In this document: positions 1 to 8,620 of the stretch, one piece after another
How positions within the stretch are numbered: the stretch's first letter is position 1
Layout of the letters: the number at the start of each line of letters is the position of its first letter
Origin: CADEDH01 sp039201605
GTDB lineage: Bacteria; Actinomycetota; Acidimicrobiia; Acidimicrobiales; SZUA-35
Direction: 5' to 3'
Length of the DNA: 64,000 bases
Assembly: GCA_039201605.1 (NCBI GenBank)
Contig: JBCCRO010000007.1
Location: 113,034 to 177,033 of the forward strand
The notes under the pieces: generated by a model
What the model saw: only the letters and a program-made list of their open reading frames with translations
What the model was told of the DNA's origin: nothing
The model's database searches: none
Translations under genes and position numbers: made by a program

Positions 1-18
1 AGGATTCGGTCCGCACCA

Positions 19-91
19 GCCCCGTTCGTCTAGCGGCCTAGGACGCTGGCTTCTCATGCCAGTAGCACGGGTTCAAATCCCGTACGGGGTG
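19..91 (+). tRNA. tRNA-Glu (anticodon CTC)
   Basis: The sequence folds as a cloverleaf. The acceptor arms are GCCCCGT (19-25) and ACGGGGT (84-90), with a G-U first pair and discriminator G91. The anticodon stem CTGGC/GCCAG encloses the 7-base loop TTCTCAT, so the anticodon is CTC, which reads GAG glutamate codons. The T arm has the loop TTCAAAT. CCA is not encoded; the next bases are CTC. A strong hairpin terminator follows about 55 bases downstream. Confidence 0.95.
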
Positions 92-146
92 CTCGGCAAC
101 TCCTCCGGAGTTGCAGGAGTTCGGCTCCGCCGAACGTCCACGTGTG

Positions 147-180
147 ACAGACCCGCTCACCGGAGCGGGTCTGTGTCGTT
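147..180 (+). terminator. Intrinsic terminator after tRNA-Glu
   Basis: A perfect 12-bp stem, ACAGACCCGCTC (147-158) with GAGCGGGTCTGT (163-174), closes a 4-base loop and is followed by GTCGTTTT. It most likely ends the tRNA transcript and insulates the LysR gene downstream. Confidence 0.9.
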
Positions 181-206
181 TTCGGCACCGGGTCCGACCC
201 GGCGTC

Positions 207-254
207 CCGCTGTGGTGAGCGGGCCGAGATCCGCTGTGGTGAGCGGGCCGAGAT
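207..254 (+). repeat. Two perfect 24-bp tandem repeats upstream of the LysR gene
   Basis: Units 207-230 and 231-254 are identical; each contains CTGTGGTGAGCGGGCC. They end 13 bases before the start codon at 268, so they occupy the promoter or leader of the LysR gene. They could be a duplicated binding site or a replication-slippage product. Confidence 0.85.
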
Positions 255-267
255 AAGGTGCCGGACG

Positions 268-1161
268 ATGCTGGCTGGTACCGACTACGAGCTGCGGCAT
301 CTCCGGTCCTTTGCGGAGTTGGCGCGCACGATGCACTTCGGTCGGGCGGCCTCGTCGTTGGCGATGAGCCAGTCGGCGCTCTCGCATCAGATCAGCCAGC
401 TCGAGGAGCGGATGGGGGCCAAGCTCTTCGAGCGAACGACCCGCCGGGTCCGACTCACCCCCGCCGGTCATCGACTCGAGCGGGAGCTCGGCCGACTCCT
501 GCCCGAACTCGACGATCTGGCCGAGGAGGTTCGAGCCGTCGCAGACGGCCGGGCTGGTCGGCTACGGATCGGGTCGGTCGGCAGCCTCACCTATGGGCCG
601 CTACCGGTGGCGCTGCGGACCTTCCACGGCCGCTATCCGCAGGTGGAGTTCCGCGTGCGAGGCGAGATGCTCACCCCCGACCAGGTCAGGGCCCTTCAGC
701 ATCGGGAGCTCGACGTCGGCCTCCTACGCCCGCCGATGCCCTCAGCCGAAGGCATCGACGTCGAGCATCTCGGGCACGAGGAACTCCTGTGCGCCCTCCC
801 GGCGGAGCATACGCTCGCCGACGAGTCCGTCGTACCGCTCGCCGCCCTCGCTGCGGCACCGACGATCGCCTACCGTCGCGGCTCCGCCGTGCGTACGGTG
901 ACCGACGGCATCCTCGTCACCGACCCGGCGTTCGAGGTGGCGGAGACCCACACGCTGCTCAGCCTCGTGGCCGGCAGCCTCGGCGTGGCCGTGGTGCCGG
1001 CGTCGGTGGCGAGAGTCCAGCTGGCCGGGGTGGTGTATCGCCCGCTCGCCACCGACCAGACGATCGGCATCGCACTCGCCCGACCGTCCGACAGCGACTC
1101 GGTGCTCACCGAGCGGTTCGCCGATGCGGTGCGGGAGTCCCTGGCCGCCGAGGGTGATTAA
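268..1161 (+). CDS. catR: LysR-family regulator of the catechol operon (CatR-like)
   Basis: This 297-residue protein has an N-terminal LysR winged helix (about residues 7-66; FGRAASSLAMSQSALSHQIS is the recognition region) and a periplasmic-binding-fold effector domain from about residue 90. CatR/BenM-type regulators sense cis,cis-muconate and activate catechol genes. Unlike the usual divergent arrangement, it lies in the same direction as catA, 100 bp upstream. The ATG at 268 has AAGGTG about 10 bases before it. LysR identity is secure; the CatR role rests on position. Confidence 0.85.
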   Translation: MLAGTDYELRHLRSFAELARTMHFGRAASSLAMSQSALSHQISQLEERMGAKLFERTTRRVRLTPAGHRLERELGRLLPELDDLAEEVRAVADGRAGRLRIGSVGSLTYGPLPVALRTFHGRYPQVEFRVRGEMLTPDQVRALQHRELDVGLLRPPMPSAEGIDVEHLGHEELLCALPAEHTLADESVVPLAALAAAPTIAYRRGSAVRTVTDGILVTDPAFEVAETHTLLSLVAGSLGVAVVPASVARVQLAGVVYRPLATDQTIGIALARPSDSDSVLTERFADAVRESLAAEGD

Positions 1162-1174
1162 TCCTCCACATCGA

Positions 1175-1212
1175 TCAGTTGTCCACTTTCTTTCACTTGT
1201 ATCGGACACTGA
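1175..1212 (+). promoter_or_regulatory. Inverted repeat in the catA upstream region
   Basis: TCAGTTGTCC (1175-1184) and GGACACTGA (1204-1212) form an imperfect dyad with one extra T in the left arm. The centre holds ACTTTCTTTCACTTG. It is the only clear dyad between the LysR gene and catA, so it is a candidate LysR or repressor site. Function is inferred. Confidence 0.45.
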
Positions 1213-1261
1213 ACGAGGGGACGATCGGTGGTGACCGACCGTCCGTAGGGGGAGCCTGTTC

Positions 1262-2101
1262 ATGGCACAAATAACGATCGAGAACATCACCGACGTCTTC
1301 GAGAAGTCGATCGAGGCCGACATGGACCCACGTCTGCGTGAGCTGCTGACGGGGCTGGTGCGTCACCTCCACGATTTCGCCCGAGAGACCCGCCTGACCC
1401 ACGACGAGTGGTTCGCCGCCATGATGTTCCTCACCCGGGCGGGAGCGATGACCGACGACAAGCGCAACGAGTTCGTCCTCATCGCCGACGTGCTCGGCAT
1501 CGAGAGCCTGGTCGACGCCATCACCCACGACGCCCAGGGCGACGAGACGGAGTCCGCCGTGCTCGGCCCGTTCTACCGCGAGGGTGCCCCGGTCAAGGGG
1601 TTCGACGACACGATCTCGATGCGGGGCGCGCTCGACGGTGAGACGGCGCGGATCAGGGGGAGGGTCGTCGATCGCAACGGGGAGCCGATCGCCGGGGCCA
1701 CGCTCGACGTCTGGGAGACGGCCCGCAACGGCATGTACGAACAGCAGGACCCCGACCAGCCGGACATGAACCTGCGGGGTCTGTTCGAGACGGCGGCCGA
1801 CGGGACGTACTCGATCCGATGCGTTCGGCCGGTCAGCTATCCCATCCCCTTCGACGGGCCGGCCGGCGAGGTGTTGGCGGCCATGGGGCGCCATCCGAAT
1901 CGGCCGGGACACATCCACATGATCGTGCGCAAGGACGGCTATCAGAGCCTGGTCTCGCAGCTCTACGACCGCAGCGACCCCTACCTGTCCTCCGACGCCG
2001 TCTACGCCGTGAAGGGTTCTCTCGTCGTCGACTTCGAGGCCGGGGGCGACGGCGTGGAGTACACGGTCACGCACAACGTCGTCCTGAAGTCGTCGACCTG
2101 A
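1262..2101 (+). CDS. catA: Catechol 1,2-dioxygenase (intradiol ring-cleavage)
   Basis: This 279-residue intradiol dioxygenase opens catechol between the hydroxyls to give cis,cis-muconate, using non-haem Fe(III). The N-terminal helical dimerisation domain (1-100) precedes the beta-sandwich catalytic domain. The four expected iron ligands are visible as Tyr159, Tyr193, His217 and His219 (GHIH). The start ATG is preceded by AGGGGGAG. It heads an operon encoding every later step to succinyl-CoA. The N-terminal domain also resembles hydroxyquinol dioxygenases, but the catB and catC neighbours argue for catechol (or a substituted catechol) as substrate. Confidence 0.93.
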   Translation: MAQITIENITDVFEKSIEADMDPRLRELLTGLVRHLHDFARETRLTHDEWFAAMMFLTRAGAMTDDKRNEFVLIADVLGIESLVDAITHDAQGDETESAVLGPFYREGAPVKGFDDTISMRGALDGETARIRGRVVDRNGEPIAGATLDVWETARNGMYEQQDPDQPDMNLRGLFETAADGTYSIRCVRPVSYPIPFDGPAGEVLAAMGRHPNRPGHIHMIVRKDGYQSLVSQLYDRSDPYLSSDAVYAVKGSLVVDFEAGGDGVEYTVTHNVVLKSST

Positions 2102-2102
2102 C

Positions 2103-3209
2103 GTGACCATCACCTCCGTCGAAGCGATCCCGTATCGCCTTCGCGCCCGCCGCCCGGTCCGCTTCGCCAATGGGCAGGTCGACGCCGCCGTCCACGTGCT
2201 GGTCCGGGTGCGCGACAGCGACGGCGTCGAGGGCGTCGCCGAAGCCTCCCCCCGACCGATGACCTACGGCGACACCGCGGTCTCGGTCGTCCACGCCATC
2301 GAACAGCTGATCGAGCCGGCCGTGCGGGGCGTGCCGGCCGGGCAGATCGGCGCCGCCCATCATCGGCTGCGCCATCTCGTCCACAACACGACGGCCATCG
2401 CAGCGTTCGATGTGGCGCTGTGGGACCTGAAGGCGCGGCGACTGGGGGTGCCGCTGGCCGAGATGCTCGGCGGTTTCGCCACCTCGGTACGGGCGGCCCA
2501 TCTGTTGAGCCTGGCTTCGCCGGAGGAGATGGCGGCGGAGGCGGACGAGGTGTTCGCGGCCACCGGCGTCACCGCCATGAAGGTGAAAGTGGGTGTCGAC
2601 GTCGCCACCGATGTGGCCCGCACCGTGGCCGTTCGCGATGCACTCGGTGCGGGCGCTCTGCTCTACCTCGATGCCAACCACGGGTGGGATGCACCGGCGA
2701 CGCTGATCGCCGTGCGGGCGTTGGCCGACAAGGGCATCCGGCCGGCGTGGATCGAGGAACCGACCCCGGCCGCCCACGCCCTCGAACGACGGTGGCTGGT
2801 CGAACGCCTCGACATCCCCATCGTCGGCGACGAGAGCGCCACCAGCCTCACCACGGCGAGCGCCGAGCTGCAGGCCGGCCGCTGCCAGGCGATTGCGATC
2901 AAGGCGGGACGGACCGGCATCACCGACTCCGGTCGCGTCATCGGCCTGACCGAAGGGCTCGGTGCCGATGTCGTGATCGGCTCGCAGGTCGAGGGCACCC
3001 TCGGCAGCATCGCCAACCTGCATCTCGCCGCCGCCCACGAGGCGACCTCCCGTCACCCGGCCGAGGTGACGTCGGGTCGACACTTCGAGACCGACATCGT
3101 CACCGGCGCGCCGCCCGTCGAGGACGGCGTGATGTCGGTGCCCACAGGGCCGGGGCTCGGGGTCGACATCGACGACGACGCGCTCGCCTCACTCCGCCTC
3201 GACACGTGA
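2103..3209 (+). CDS. catB: Muconate cycloisomerase (enolase superfamily)
   Basis: This 368-residue enzyme converts cis,cis-muconate to muconolactone. It has the enolase-superfamily layout: an N-terminal capping domain, then a barrel with the KxK pair Lys160/Lys162, metal ligands Asp190, Glu219 and Asp243, and the opposing base Lys267. This is the muconate-lactonizing subgroup pattern. The GTG start lies one base after the catA stop, so translation is probably coupled. Dipeptide epimerases share the fold, but the catA/catC context makes the cycloisomerase call strong. Confidence 0.9.
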   Translation: MTITSVEAIPYRLRARRPVRFANGQVDAAVHVLVRVRDSDGVEGVAEASPRPMTYGDTAVSVVHAIEQLIEPAVRGVPAGQIGAAHHRLRHLVHNTTAIAAFDVALWDLKARRLGVPLAEMLGGFATSVRAAHLLSLASPEEMAAEADEVFAATGVTAMKVKVGVDVATDVARTVAVRDALGAGALLYLDANHGWDAPATLIAVRALADKGIRPAWIEEPTPAAHALERRWLVERLDIPIVGDESATSLTTASAELQAGRCQAIAIKAGRTGITDSGRVIGLTEGLGADVVIGSQVEGTLGSIANLHLAAAHEATSRHPAEVTSGRHFETDIVTGAPPVEDGVMSVPTGPGLGVDIDDDALASLRLDT

Positions 3210-3228
3210 AACCGATCGAAGGACACCG

Positions 3229-3519
3229 ATGCTCTATCTCGTCAACATGACGGTGCACCCGCCGCCCGAACCGGATGAGGACTTCCACCAGCGGGTCGAG
3301 GCCGAGCGGGAACTGGCGCTCCGGCTGCAGCGCGAGGGCACCTGGGTCCACCTGTGGCGGGTGGTCGGTCGCTACGAGAACTACAGCGTGTTCGACGTCG
3401 ACGACCACGATCAGCTGCATGCGATCTTGATGTCGCTGCCGCTGGCGCCGTACCTCGAGCACGTGGTCACCCCGCTGGCCACGCACCCCTCGGCGCTGGG
3501 CTCGGCGGCGTACGGATGA
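3229..3519 (+). CDS. catC: Muconolactone delta-isomerase
   Basis: This 96-residue protein is the right size for CatC, a small ferredoxin-like-fold decamer that shifts the double bond of muconolactone to make 3-oxoadipate enol-lactone. It has the family opening MLYLVNMTVHPP, the ERELALRLQREGTW helix and a PLAPYL segment near the C-terminus. GAAGGA lies about 6 bases before the ATG. Its stop overlaps the start of catD (ATGA). Confidence 0.93.
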   Translation: MLYLVNMTVHPPPEPDEDFHQRVEAERELALRLQREGTWVHLWRVVGRYENYSVFDVDDHDQLHAILMSLPLAPYLEHVVTPLATHPSALGSAAYG

Positions 3520-4340
3520 CCGGGCTGCGTCGGCGGGTGGAGCGGACGGTGCGGGCCGCCGACGACGCGGTGCTCGCCGTGGTCGTGCACGAGGAGGACG
3601 GGGTCGACGTGACGACCACGGTTTTCCTGCATGCGCTGGGTTGCCGGGCCGACATGTGGGACCCCGTGATCGCCGAGCTCGGGTCGGCGGCCGGCGCCGC
3701 CGTGGCGCTCGAGCTGCGCGGTCATGGGCGGTCGGAGGCCGGGGCCGGGCCGATGGACCTGTCCGTGCTCGTGGGCGACGTGCGTTCCATCATCGACGGC
3801 GTCGGTGCGTCGGCCTGCCACCTCGTCGGCTGCTCGCTCGGTGGCTTGATGGCGCAGGCCGCCGCCCTCGAACTCGGCGACCGGGTGGCGTCGCTCACCC
3901 TGATCAACACCGGCGGGGTGATCGCCACCCCCGACAGCTGGGCCGCACGGATCGCCGCAGTCGAGGAGAACGGCCTCCCGCCGCTGGCCGATGCGTTCGC
4001 CGAGCGGCTGTTCTCGCCGTCGTTCCGGTCATCGAGCCCCGAGGTGGTGGGTGACGTCGTGCGAACGGTGGTCGCCACCCCGGCCGCGGGCTATATCTCG
4101 GCCTGCGGGGTCCTGGCCGCGACCGACCTCCGCCATCGCCTGGCGTCCGTCTCGGTGCCCACCCTGGTGATCGCCGGCTCGGCCGACGTGGCGACGCCGG
4201 TCGACGCCGCCGAGGCGATCGTCCAGCGCGTCCCCGGCAGTGAGCTCGTCGTGCTTCCCGGTGTGGGCCACCTCGCCCCGATCGAAGCGCCGAGATCGGT
4301 GGCGGCGGCGATCGCACGCCACATCGAGGCCGCAGCGTGA
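3516..4340 (+). CDS. catD: 3-oxoadipate enol-lactonase
   Basis: This 274-residue alpha/beta hydrolase hydrolyses 3-oxoadipate enol-lactone to 3-oxoadipate. The triad is readable as Ser107 in GCSLGG, Asp224 in GSADVATP and His252 in GVGHLAP. The ATG at 3516 overlaps the catC stop in ATGA; a longer open frame upstream is antisense-like filler over catC and was not used. The N-terminal 25 residues (Arg-rich MTGLRRRVERTVR) are slightly longer than usual. Confidence 0.9.
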   Translation: MTGLRRRVERTVRAADDAVLAVVVHEEDGVDVTTTVFLHALGCRADMWDPVIAELGSAAGAAVALELRGHGRSEAGAGPMDLSVLVGDVRSIIDGVGASACHLVGCSLGGLMAQAAALELGDRVASLTLINTGGVIATPDSWAARIAAVEENGLPPLADAFAERLFSPSFRSSSPEVVGDVVRTVVATPAAGYISACGVLAATDLRHRLASVSVPTLVIAGSADVATPVDAAEAIVQRVPGSELVVLPGVGHLAPIEAPRSVAAAIARHIEAAA

Positions 4341-5158
4341 CGCCCTTCGCCTCACTGGCCGATGCCGTGGATCGGGCCGTGGACGACGGGATGACCGTCG
4401 CCCTCGAGGGGTTCACCCATCTGATCCCCTTCGCCGCCGGCCACGAGATCATCCGGCAGCGGCGGCGCGACCTCACGCTCGTCCGTATGACCCCCGACCT
4501 GGTGTACGACCAGTTGATCGGCGCCGGGTGCGCCCGACGTCTCGTGTTCTCCTGGGGCGGCAATCCCGGTGTCGGATCGCTGCACCGGATGCGCGATGCG
4601 GTGCAGAACGACTGGCCGGTGCCGCTCGAGATCGACGAGCACAGCCACGCCGGCATGGCCGAGCGCTGGCGGGCCGGGGCCTCCGGCCTGCCGTTCGGGG
4701 TGCTCCGTGGCTACGTGGGTACCAGCCTTCCCGAGCACACCGCCACCGTCGCCACCATCACCTGCCCGTTCACCGGCGAGTGGCTCAGCGCCGTACCCGC
4801 CCTCCGCCCCGACGTCGGGATCATCCACGCCCAACAGGCCGACCGCCAGGGCAACGTCATGCTCTGGGGGATCTCGGGCGTGCAGAAGGAGTGCGTGCTC
4901 GCCAGCCGCCATGCCATCGCCACGGTCGAGGAGGTCGTCGACGAGTTCCAGCCCCGGCCCAACGGTGTGGTGCTTCCGCACTGGGTGCTGGACGCCGTCT
5001 GCGTGGTCCCCGGTGGGGCCCACCCCTCCTACGCCCACGGCTATGACGAGCGGGACAACGCCTACTACGCCGAGTGGGATGCGATCAGCCGCCGGCGGGA
5101 GGCCTTCACCGGTTGGCTCGACGACCTGCTCGAAGGGAGCGGCCATGTCGGACGCTGA
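4337..5158 (+). CDS. catI: 3-oxoadipate CoA-transferase, subunit A
   Basis: This 273-residue family I CoA-transferase alpha subunit, with subunit B, moves CoA from succinyl-CoA to 3-oxoadipate. It shows the alpha-subunit features VALEGFTHLIPFAAGHEIIR near the N-terminus and the central ADRQGNVMLWG strand. GTG at 4337 overlaps the catD stop (GTGA). The two-subunit layout matches PcaI/PcaJ and the glutaconate CoA-transferase group; the operon decides the substrate. Confidence 0.88.
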   Translation: MTPFASLADAVDRAVDDGMTVALEGFTHLIPFAAGHEIIRQRRRDLTLVRMTPDLVYDQLIGAGCARRLVFSWGGNPGVGSLHRMRDAVQNDWPVPLEIDEHSHAGMAERWRAGASGLPFGVLRGYVGTSLPEHTATVATITCPFTGEWLSAVPALRPDVGIIHAQQADRQGNVMLWGISGVQKECVLASRHAIATVEEVVDEFQPRPNGVVLPHWVLDAVCVVPGGAHPSYAHGYDERDNAYYAEWDAISRRREAFTGWLDDLLEGSGHVGR

Positions 5159-5906
5159 GCCGGGCTACACCCCGGACGACATGATGACCGTGGCCGCCGC
5201 CCGCGCCCTGCGTTCGGGGGACGTGTGCTTCGTCGGCATCGGGCTGCCGAGCACGGCCGCCAACCTGGCCCGCCGGCTGCACGCCCCCGGCGTCGTCCTC
5301 ATCTACGAATCTGGGTGTATCGGGGCCAAGCCGACGCGCCTCCCCTCATCGATCGGCGACGGGGTGCTGGCCGAGCACGCCGATGTGCTCGTCGGCGTGC
5401 CCGAGATCTTCTCCTACTGGCTGCAGGCCGGTCGGATCGACATCGGGTTCCTGGGGGCGGCCCAGATCGACCGGTTCGGCAACCTGAACACCACCGTCAT
5501 CGGTCCCTACGAGGATCCGACGGTGCGGCTGCCGGGAGCGGGAGGCGCACCGGAGATCGCCGCCAACTGTCGTCGGGTGATCGTGACGCTTCGGCACTCG
5601 CGGCGGACGATGGTCGACGAGATCGATTTCGTCACCTCGATCGGCCACGGCAGCGGGAACGAGCGGAGCGAGCTCGGCATTCGGGGCGAGGGGCCGGTCG
5701 CCGTCATCACCGACCTCGGCATCATGCGACCCGATCCGACCAGTCGGGAGCTGGTGCTCACCGACGTGCACCCCGGCGTACCGGTCAGCGCGGTGGAGGT
5801 GGCGACGGGCTGGCCGTTGCGGGTCGCGCCGGACGTCACCGAGACCGACGCTCCGAGCGCGGCGGAGTTGGAGGCCCTGGCCGCCCTTCGTGGTTCGGGC
5901 GGCTGA
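5145..5906 (+). CDS. catJ: 3-oxoadipate CoA-transferase, subunit B
   Basis: This 253-residue beta subunit carries the active-site glutamate in YESGCIGA, where the family often has ENG. It also has the typical GFLGAAQIDRFGNLNTTVIG segment. The ATG at 5145 lies inside the last 14 bases of catI and has GAAGGGAG 5-12 bases upstream, which indicates coupled translation. The complex acts in the cytoplasm on 3-oxoadipate, the product of CatD, and supplies 3-oxoadipyl-CoA to the thiolase encoded next. Confidence 0.88.
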   Translation: MSDAEPGYTPDDMMTVAAARALRSGDVCFVGIGLPSTAANLARRLHAPGVVLIYESGCIGAKPTRLPSSIGDGVLAEHADVLVGVPEIFSYWLQAGRIDIGFLGAAQIDRFGNLNTTVIGPYEDPTVRLPGAGGAPEIAANCRRVIVTLRHSRRTMVDEIDFVTSIGHGSGNERSELGIRGEGPVAVITDLGIMRPDPTSRELVLTDVHPGVPVSAVEVATGWPLRVAPDVTETDAPSAAELEALAALRGSGG

Positions 5907-5936
5907 AGGTCCGACCAACCATGAAGGAGCGCTCCC

Positions 5937-7127
5937 ATGAGCGAGAAGGTGTTCATCCTCGATGCCGTACGGAGCCCGGTCGGCAGGATCGGGGGTGGCC
6001 TGTCGGGGATCCGCCCCGATGATCTTGCCGCCTACGTCATCGCCGGCCTGATCGACCGGAGTCCCCGGCTCCCACCCGATGCGGTCAACGACGTGTGGCT
6101 CGGCAACGGCAACGGCGCCGGCGAGGAGAATCGAAACGTGGCCCGGATGGCGGCACTCCTCGCCGGCCTCCCGACGACCGTGGCCGGCGCCACGGTCAAT
6201 CGTCTGTGCGGGTCCGGTCTCGACGCCGTCATCCAGGCCAGTCGGGAGATCGCCGCCGGCGACGCCGATGTCGTCCTCGCCGGGGGCGTTGAGTCGATGA
6301 GCCGCGCCCCGTGGGTGGTGCTGAAGCCCGACCGACCCCACGAGCGGGGGCACCGGCAGATGCACTCGACCACGCTCGGTTGGCGGCTCGTCAACCCCGC
6401 CATGCCCGAGCGGTGGACGATCCCGTTGGGCGAGGGAGCGGAGATCCTGGCCGACCGCTTCGACATCGGACGCGAGGAGCAGGACGAGTTCGCCGAGCGC
6501 AGTCATCGGAAGGCGGCGGCGGCCTGGGCCCGGGGCGATTTCGATGACGAGGTCATCGACGTACCCGGTGTCGACCTCACCGGCGACGAGAGCGTCCGGC
6601 CCGACGTGTCCCGTCCGGCACTGGCGTCGCTGGAGCCGGTCTTCCGGGCCGGAGGGTCGGTGACGGCCGGCAACTCGTCGCCGATGAACGACGGCGCCGC
6701 CGCCCTCCTCCTCGCCTCGGAGCGCGGGGTGGCGCGCGCCGGTCGCGATCCGGTGGCGGCGGTGATCGGCCGAGGCGTGTCGGGTATCGACCCCGACCTG
6801 TACGGCCTCGGCCCGGTGCTTGCGGCCGAACGGGCGCTGGCCCGGGCCGGGATCGGCTGGGCCGATCTGGACGTGATCGAGCTCAACGAGGCCTTCGCCG
6901 CTCAGGCTCTGGCCTGCCTCCGTTCGTGGCCAGACCTGGATGCCGAGATCGTCAACCCGTGCGGCGGAGCGATCGCCCTCGGTCACCCGATCGGGGCCTC
7001 GGGGGCCCGGATCATGACGACCCTGGTCCACGAGCTCGGTCGACGCGGTGGGCGGTACGGCCTCGCGACGATGTGCATCGGGGTCGGGCAGGGCATCGCC
7101 GTCGTCGTCGAAGCGAGCCCCTCCTGA
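5937..7127 (+). CDS. pcaF: 3-oxoadipyl-CoA thiolase
   Basis: This 396-residue thiolase splits 3-oxoadipyl-CoA into succinyl-CoA and acetyl-CoA, the last step of the pathway. Catalytic residues are in place: Cys91 (NRLCGSG), His350 (ALGHPIGASG) and Cys380 (TMCIGVGQG). GAAGGAG precedes the ATG. It follows catJ by 30 bases and ends the catabolic gene set. Acetyl-CoA acetyltransferases look alike, but position supports the 3-oxoadipyl-CoA role. Confidence 0.92.
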   Translation: MSEKVFILDAVRSPVGRIGGGLSGIRPDDLAAYVIAGLIDRSPRLPPDAVNDVWLGNGNGAGEENRNVARMAALLAGLPTTVAGATVNRLCGSGLDAVIQASREIAAGDADVVLAGGVESMSRAPWVVLKPDRPHERGHRQMHSTTLGWRLVNPAMPERWTIPLGEGAEILADRFDIGREEQDEFAERSHRKAAAAWARGDFDDEVIDVPGVDLTGDESVRPDVSRPALASLEPVFRAGGSVTAGNSSPMNDGAAALLLASERGVARAGRDPVAAVIGRGVSGIDPDLYGLGPVLAAERALARAGIGWADLDVIELNEAFAAQALACLRSWPDLDAEIVNPCGGAIALGHPIGASGARIMTTLVHELGRRGGRYGLATMCIGVGQGIAVVVEASPS

Positions 7128-7193
7128 CCAGCCGATCGGGTCGCGATCGAGCGTTCGGATATTGAGCGATTCTTTCGATTAGTGGTGCCTGAC

Positions 7194-7212
7194 CTTTCAT
7201 TGGACTTGAAAG
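7194..7212 (+). promoter_or_regulatory. Dyad upstream of the ABC importer genes
   Basis: CTTTCA (7194-7199) and TGAAAG (7207-7212) form a perfect 6-bp inverted repeat around a 7-base centre, and a wider TTCTTTC (7170-7176)/GAAAGAA (7208-7214) pair overlaps it. It lies 46 bases before the importer start codon. The left arm resembles CTTTCACTTG in front of catA (1190-1199), hinting at shared control. Confidence 0.4.
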
Positions 7213-7257
7213 AAGCCCCCGCGGACAATGAGCCCGTCACCACGGGAGGGACCGACT

Positions 7258-8610
7258 ATGAACGACTTCCAGCTCACCAGCGTCGTGCTTACGCGACGGC
7301 GACTGCTCACCCTGGCGGGGGCCGCCATCGCCGGCGGCGTGCTCGCCGGCTGCGGCGGGGCCGACGGCGACGACACCTCGTCGGAGCCGGGTACCGACGG
7401 CGGGGAGGGAGCGACGGCGGGCACGATCAAGATCGGCTACGTCACGCCCCGGACCGGCACCCTGGCCGACTTCGGCAAGGCCGACGCCTTCGTGCTCGAC
7501 GAGATGCGGGCCTTCTTCGCCGATGGTCTGACGATCGCCGGCGCCACCTACGCCATCGAGATCATCGACCGGGACAGCGAGTCGAACTCCACCACGGCGG
7601 CCAACGTGGCGCAGGATCTCATCAGCGGGGAGGAGATCGACCTCATGCTCGTCTCCTCGACCCCGGACACCACGGTGCCCGTGGTCCAGCAGTGCACGAA
7701 CAACGAGATTCCGGTGCTGTCGAACAACGCGCCGTGGCAACCGCACTACCTGTCGATCGGCGGCGAGCTCGGCGGCGACGCGCCCCCGGTGGCGTCCCCC
7801 TGGAACTATCACTTCTTCTGGGGGCTCGAGGACATCATCGAGACGTACACGGCGATGTGGTCCGAGATCGCCCCGGGGGCGACGGTCGGCGCGCTCTGGC
7901 CCGACGATCCCGATGGCAATGCCTGGTCGGATGCGGCGACGGGCTTCCCTCCTGCGCTCGAGCAGCTCGGCTTCGACCTGGTCGATCCCGGCCGCTTCGA
8001 CCTCGGGGCCCAGGACTTCACAAGCCAGATCAGTGCGTTCAAGGACGCCGGCGTCGAGATCGTGACCGGTGTCGTGCCGCCCCCGGTCTTCGGCAACTTC
8101 TGGGCCCAGGCGCAACAGCAGGGTTTCACGCCGAAGGTGGTCACCGTGGCCAAGGCGACCGAGTTCCCGAGCGCGATCGAGTCGTTCGAGAACCCGCTCG
8201 GCCTCTCGGTCGAGATCTGGTGGTCGGACCGCCATCCGACCACGTCCTCGCTCACCGGGCAGAGCTCGGCGGAGTTGGCCGAGGCGTGGGAGGCGACTAC
8301 GGGCGAGCAGTGGACGCAGCCGTTGGGCTACTCGCACTCGCTGTTCGAGGTGGCGATCGACGCCATCACCCGGGCCGGGGGAGCGGGCGACAAGCAGGCG
8401 CTGCTCGACGCCTTCGCCGAGACCAACCTGGCCACCATGGTGGGGCAGGTCGACTTCACCGATCCGGTCGTTCCCCAGGTGACCAAGACCCCTCTCGTCG
8501 CCGGCCAGTGGGTGGAGGGCGCCGATTGGCCCTATGAGCTCGAGATGCGGACGACCGATCAGTTCGCCGAGATCGACGTGGACGGCCCGATGGTGCCGAT
8601 CGAGCTCTGA
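7258..8610 (+). CDS. ABC importer substrate-binding lipoprotein (branched-chain amino acid type)
   Basis: This 450-residue extracytoplasmic solute-binding protein has a Tat-like signal (TRRRLLT, residues 12-18) and a lipobox LAGC with acylated Cys32, so it is a membrane-anchored lipoprotein. From residue 58 it has the periplasmic-binding fold (KIGYVTPRTG). This type-I family binds branched-chain amino acids, amides, urea or aromatic acids. The ATG at 7258 has GGGAGGG 7 bases before it. It begins the five-gene importer directly after the catechol genes, so an aromatic or dicarboxylic ligand is plausible but unproven. Confidence 0.88.
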   Translation: MNDFQLTSVVLTRRRLLTLAGAAIAGGVLAGCGGADGDDTSSEPGTDGGEGATAGTIKIGYVTPRTGTLADFGKADAFVLDEMRAFFADGLTIAGATYAIEIIDRDSESNSTTAANVAQDLISGEEIDLMLVSSTPDTTVPVVQQCTNNEIPVLSNNAPWQPHYLSIGGELGGDAPPVASPWNYHFFWGLEDIIETYTAMWSEIAPGATVGALWPDDPDGNAWSDAATGFPPALEQLGFDLVDPGRFDLGAQDFTSQISAFKDAGVEIVTGVVPPPVFGNFWAQAQQQGFTPKVVTVAKATEFPSAIESFENPLGLSVEIWWSDRHPTTSSLTGQSSAELAEAWEATTGEQWTQPLGYSHSLFEVAIDAITRAGGAGDKQALLDAFAETNLATMVGQVDFTDPVVPQVTKTPLVAGQWVEGADWPYELEMRTTDQFAEIDVDGPMVPIEL

Positions 8611-8620
8611 GCGCAACGTG

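Noticed and set aside
3354..3515. A longer catD start
   Set aside because: The extra 54 codons overlap catC out of frame; the ATGA junction at 3516 is the natural start.
5346..7031. A 561-codon minus-strand open frame across catJ and the thiolase gene
   Set aside because: The plus strand encodes two complete enzymes with catalytic residues; the antisense product is low-complexity.
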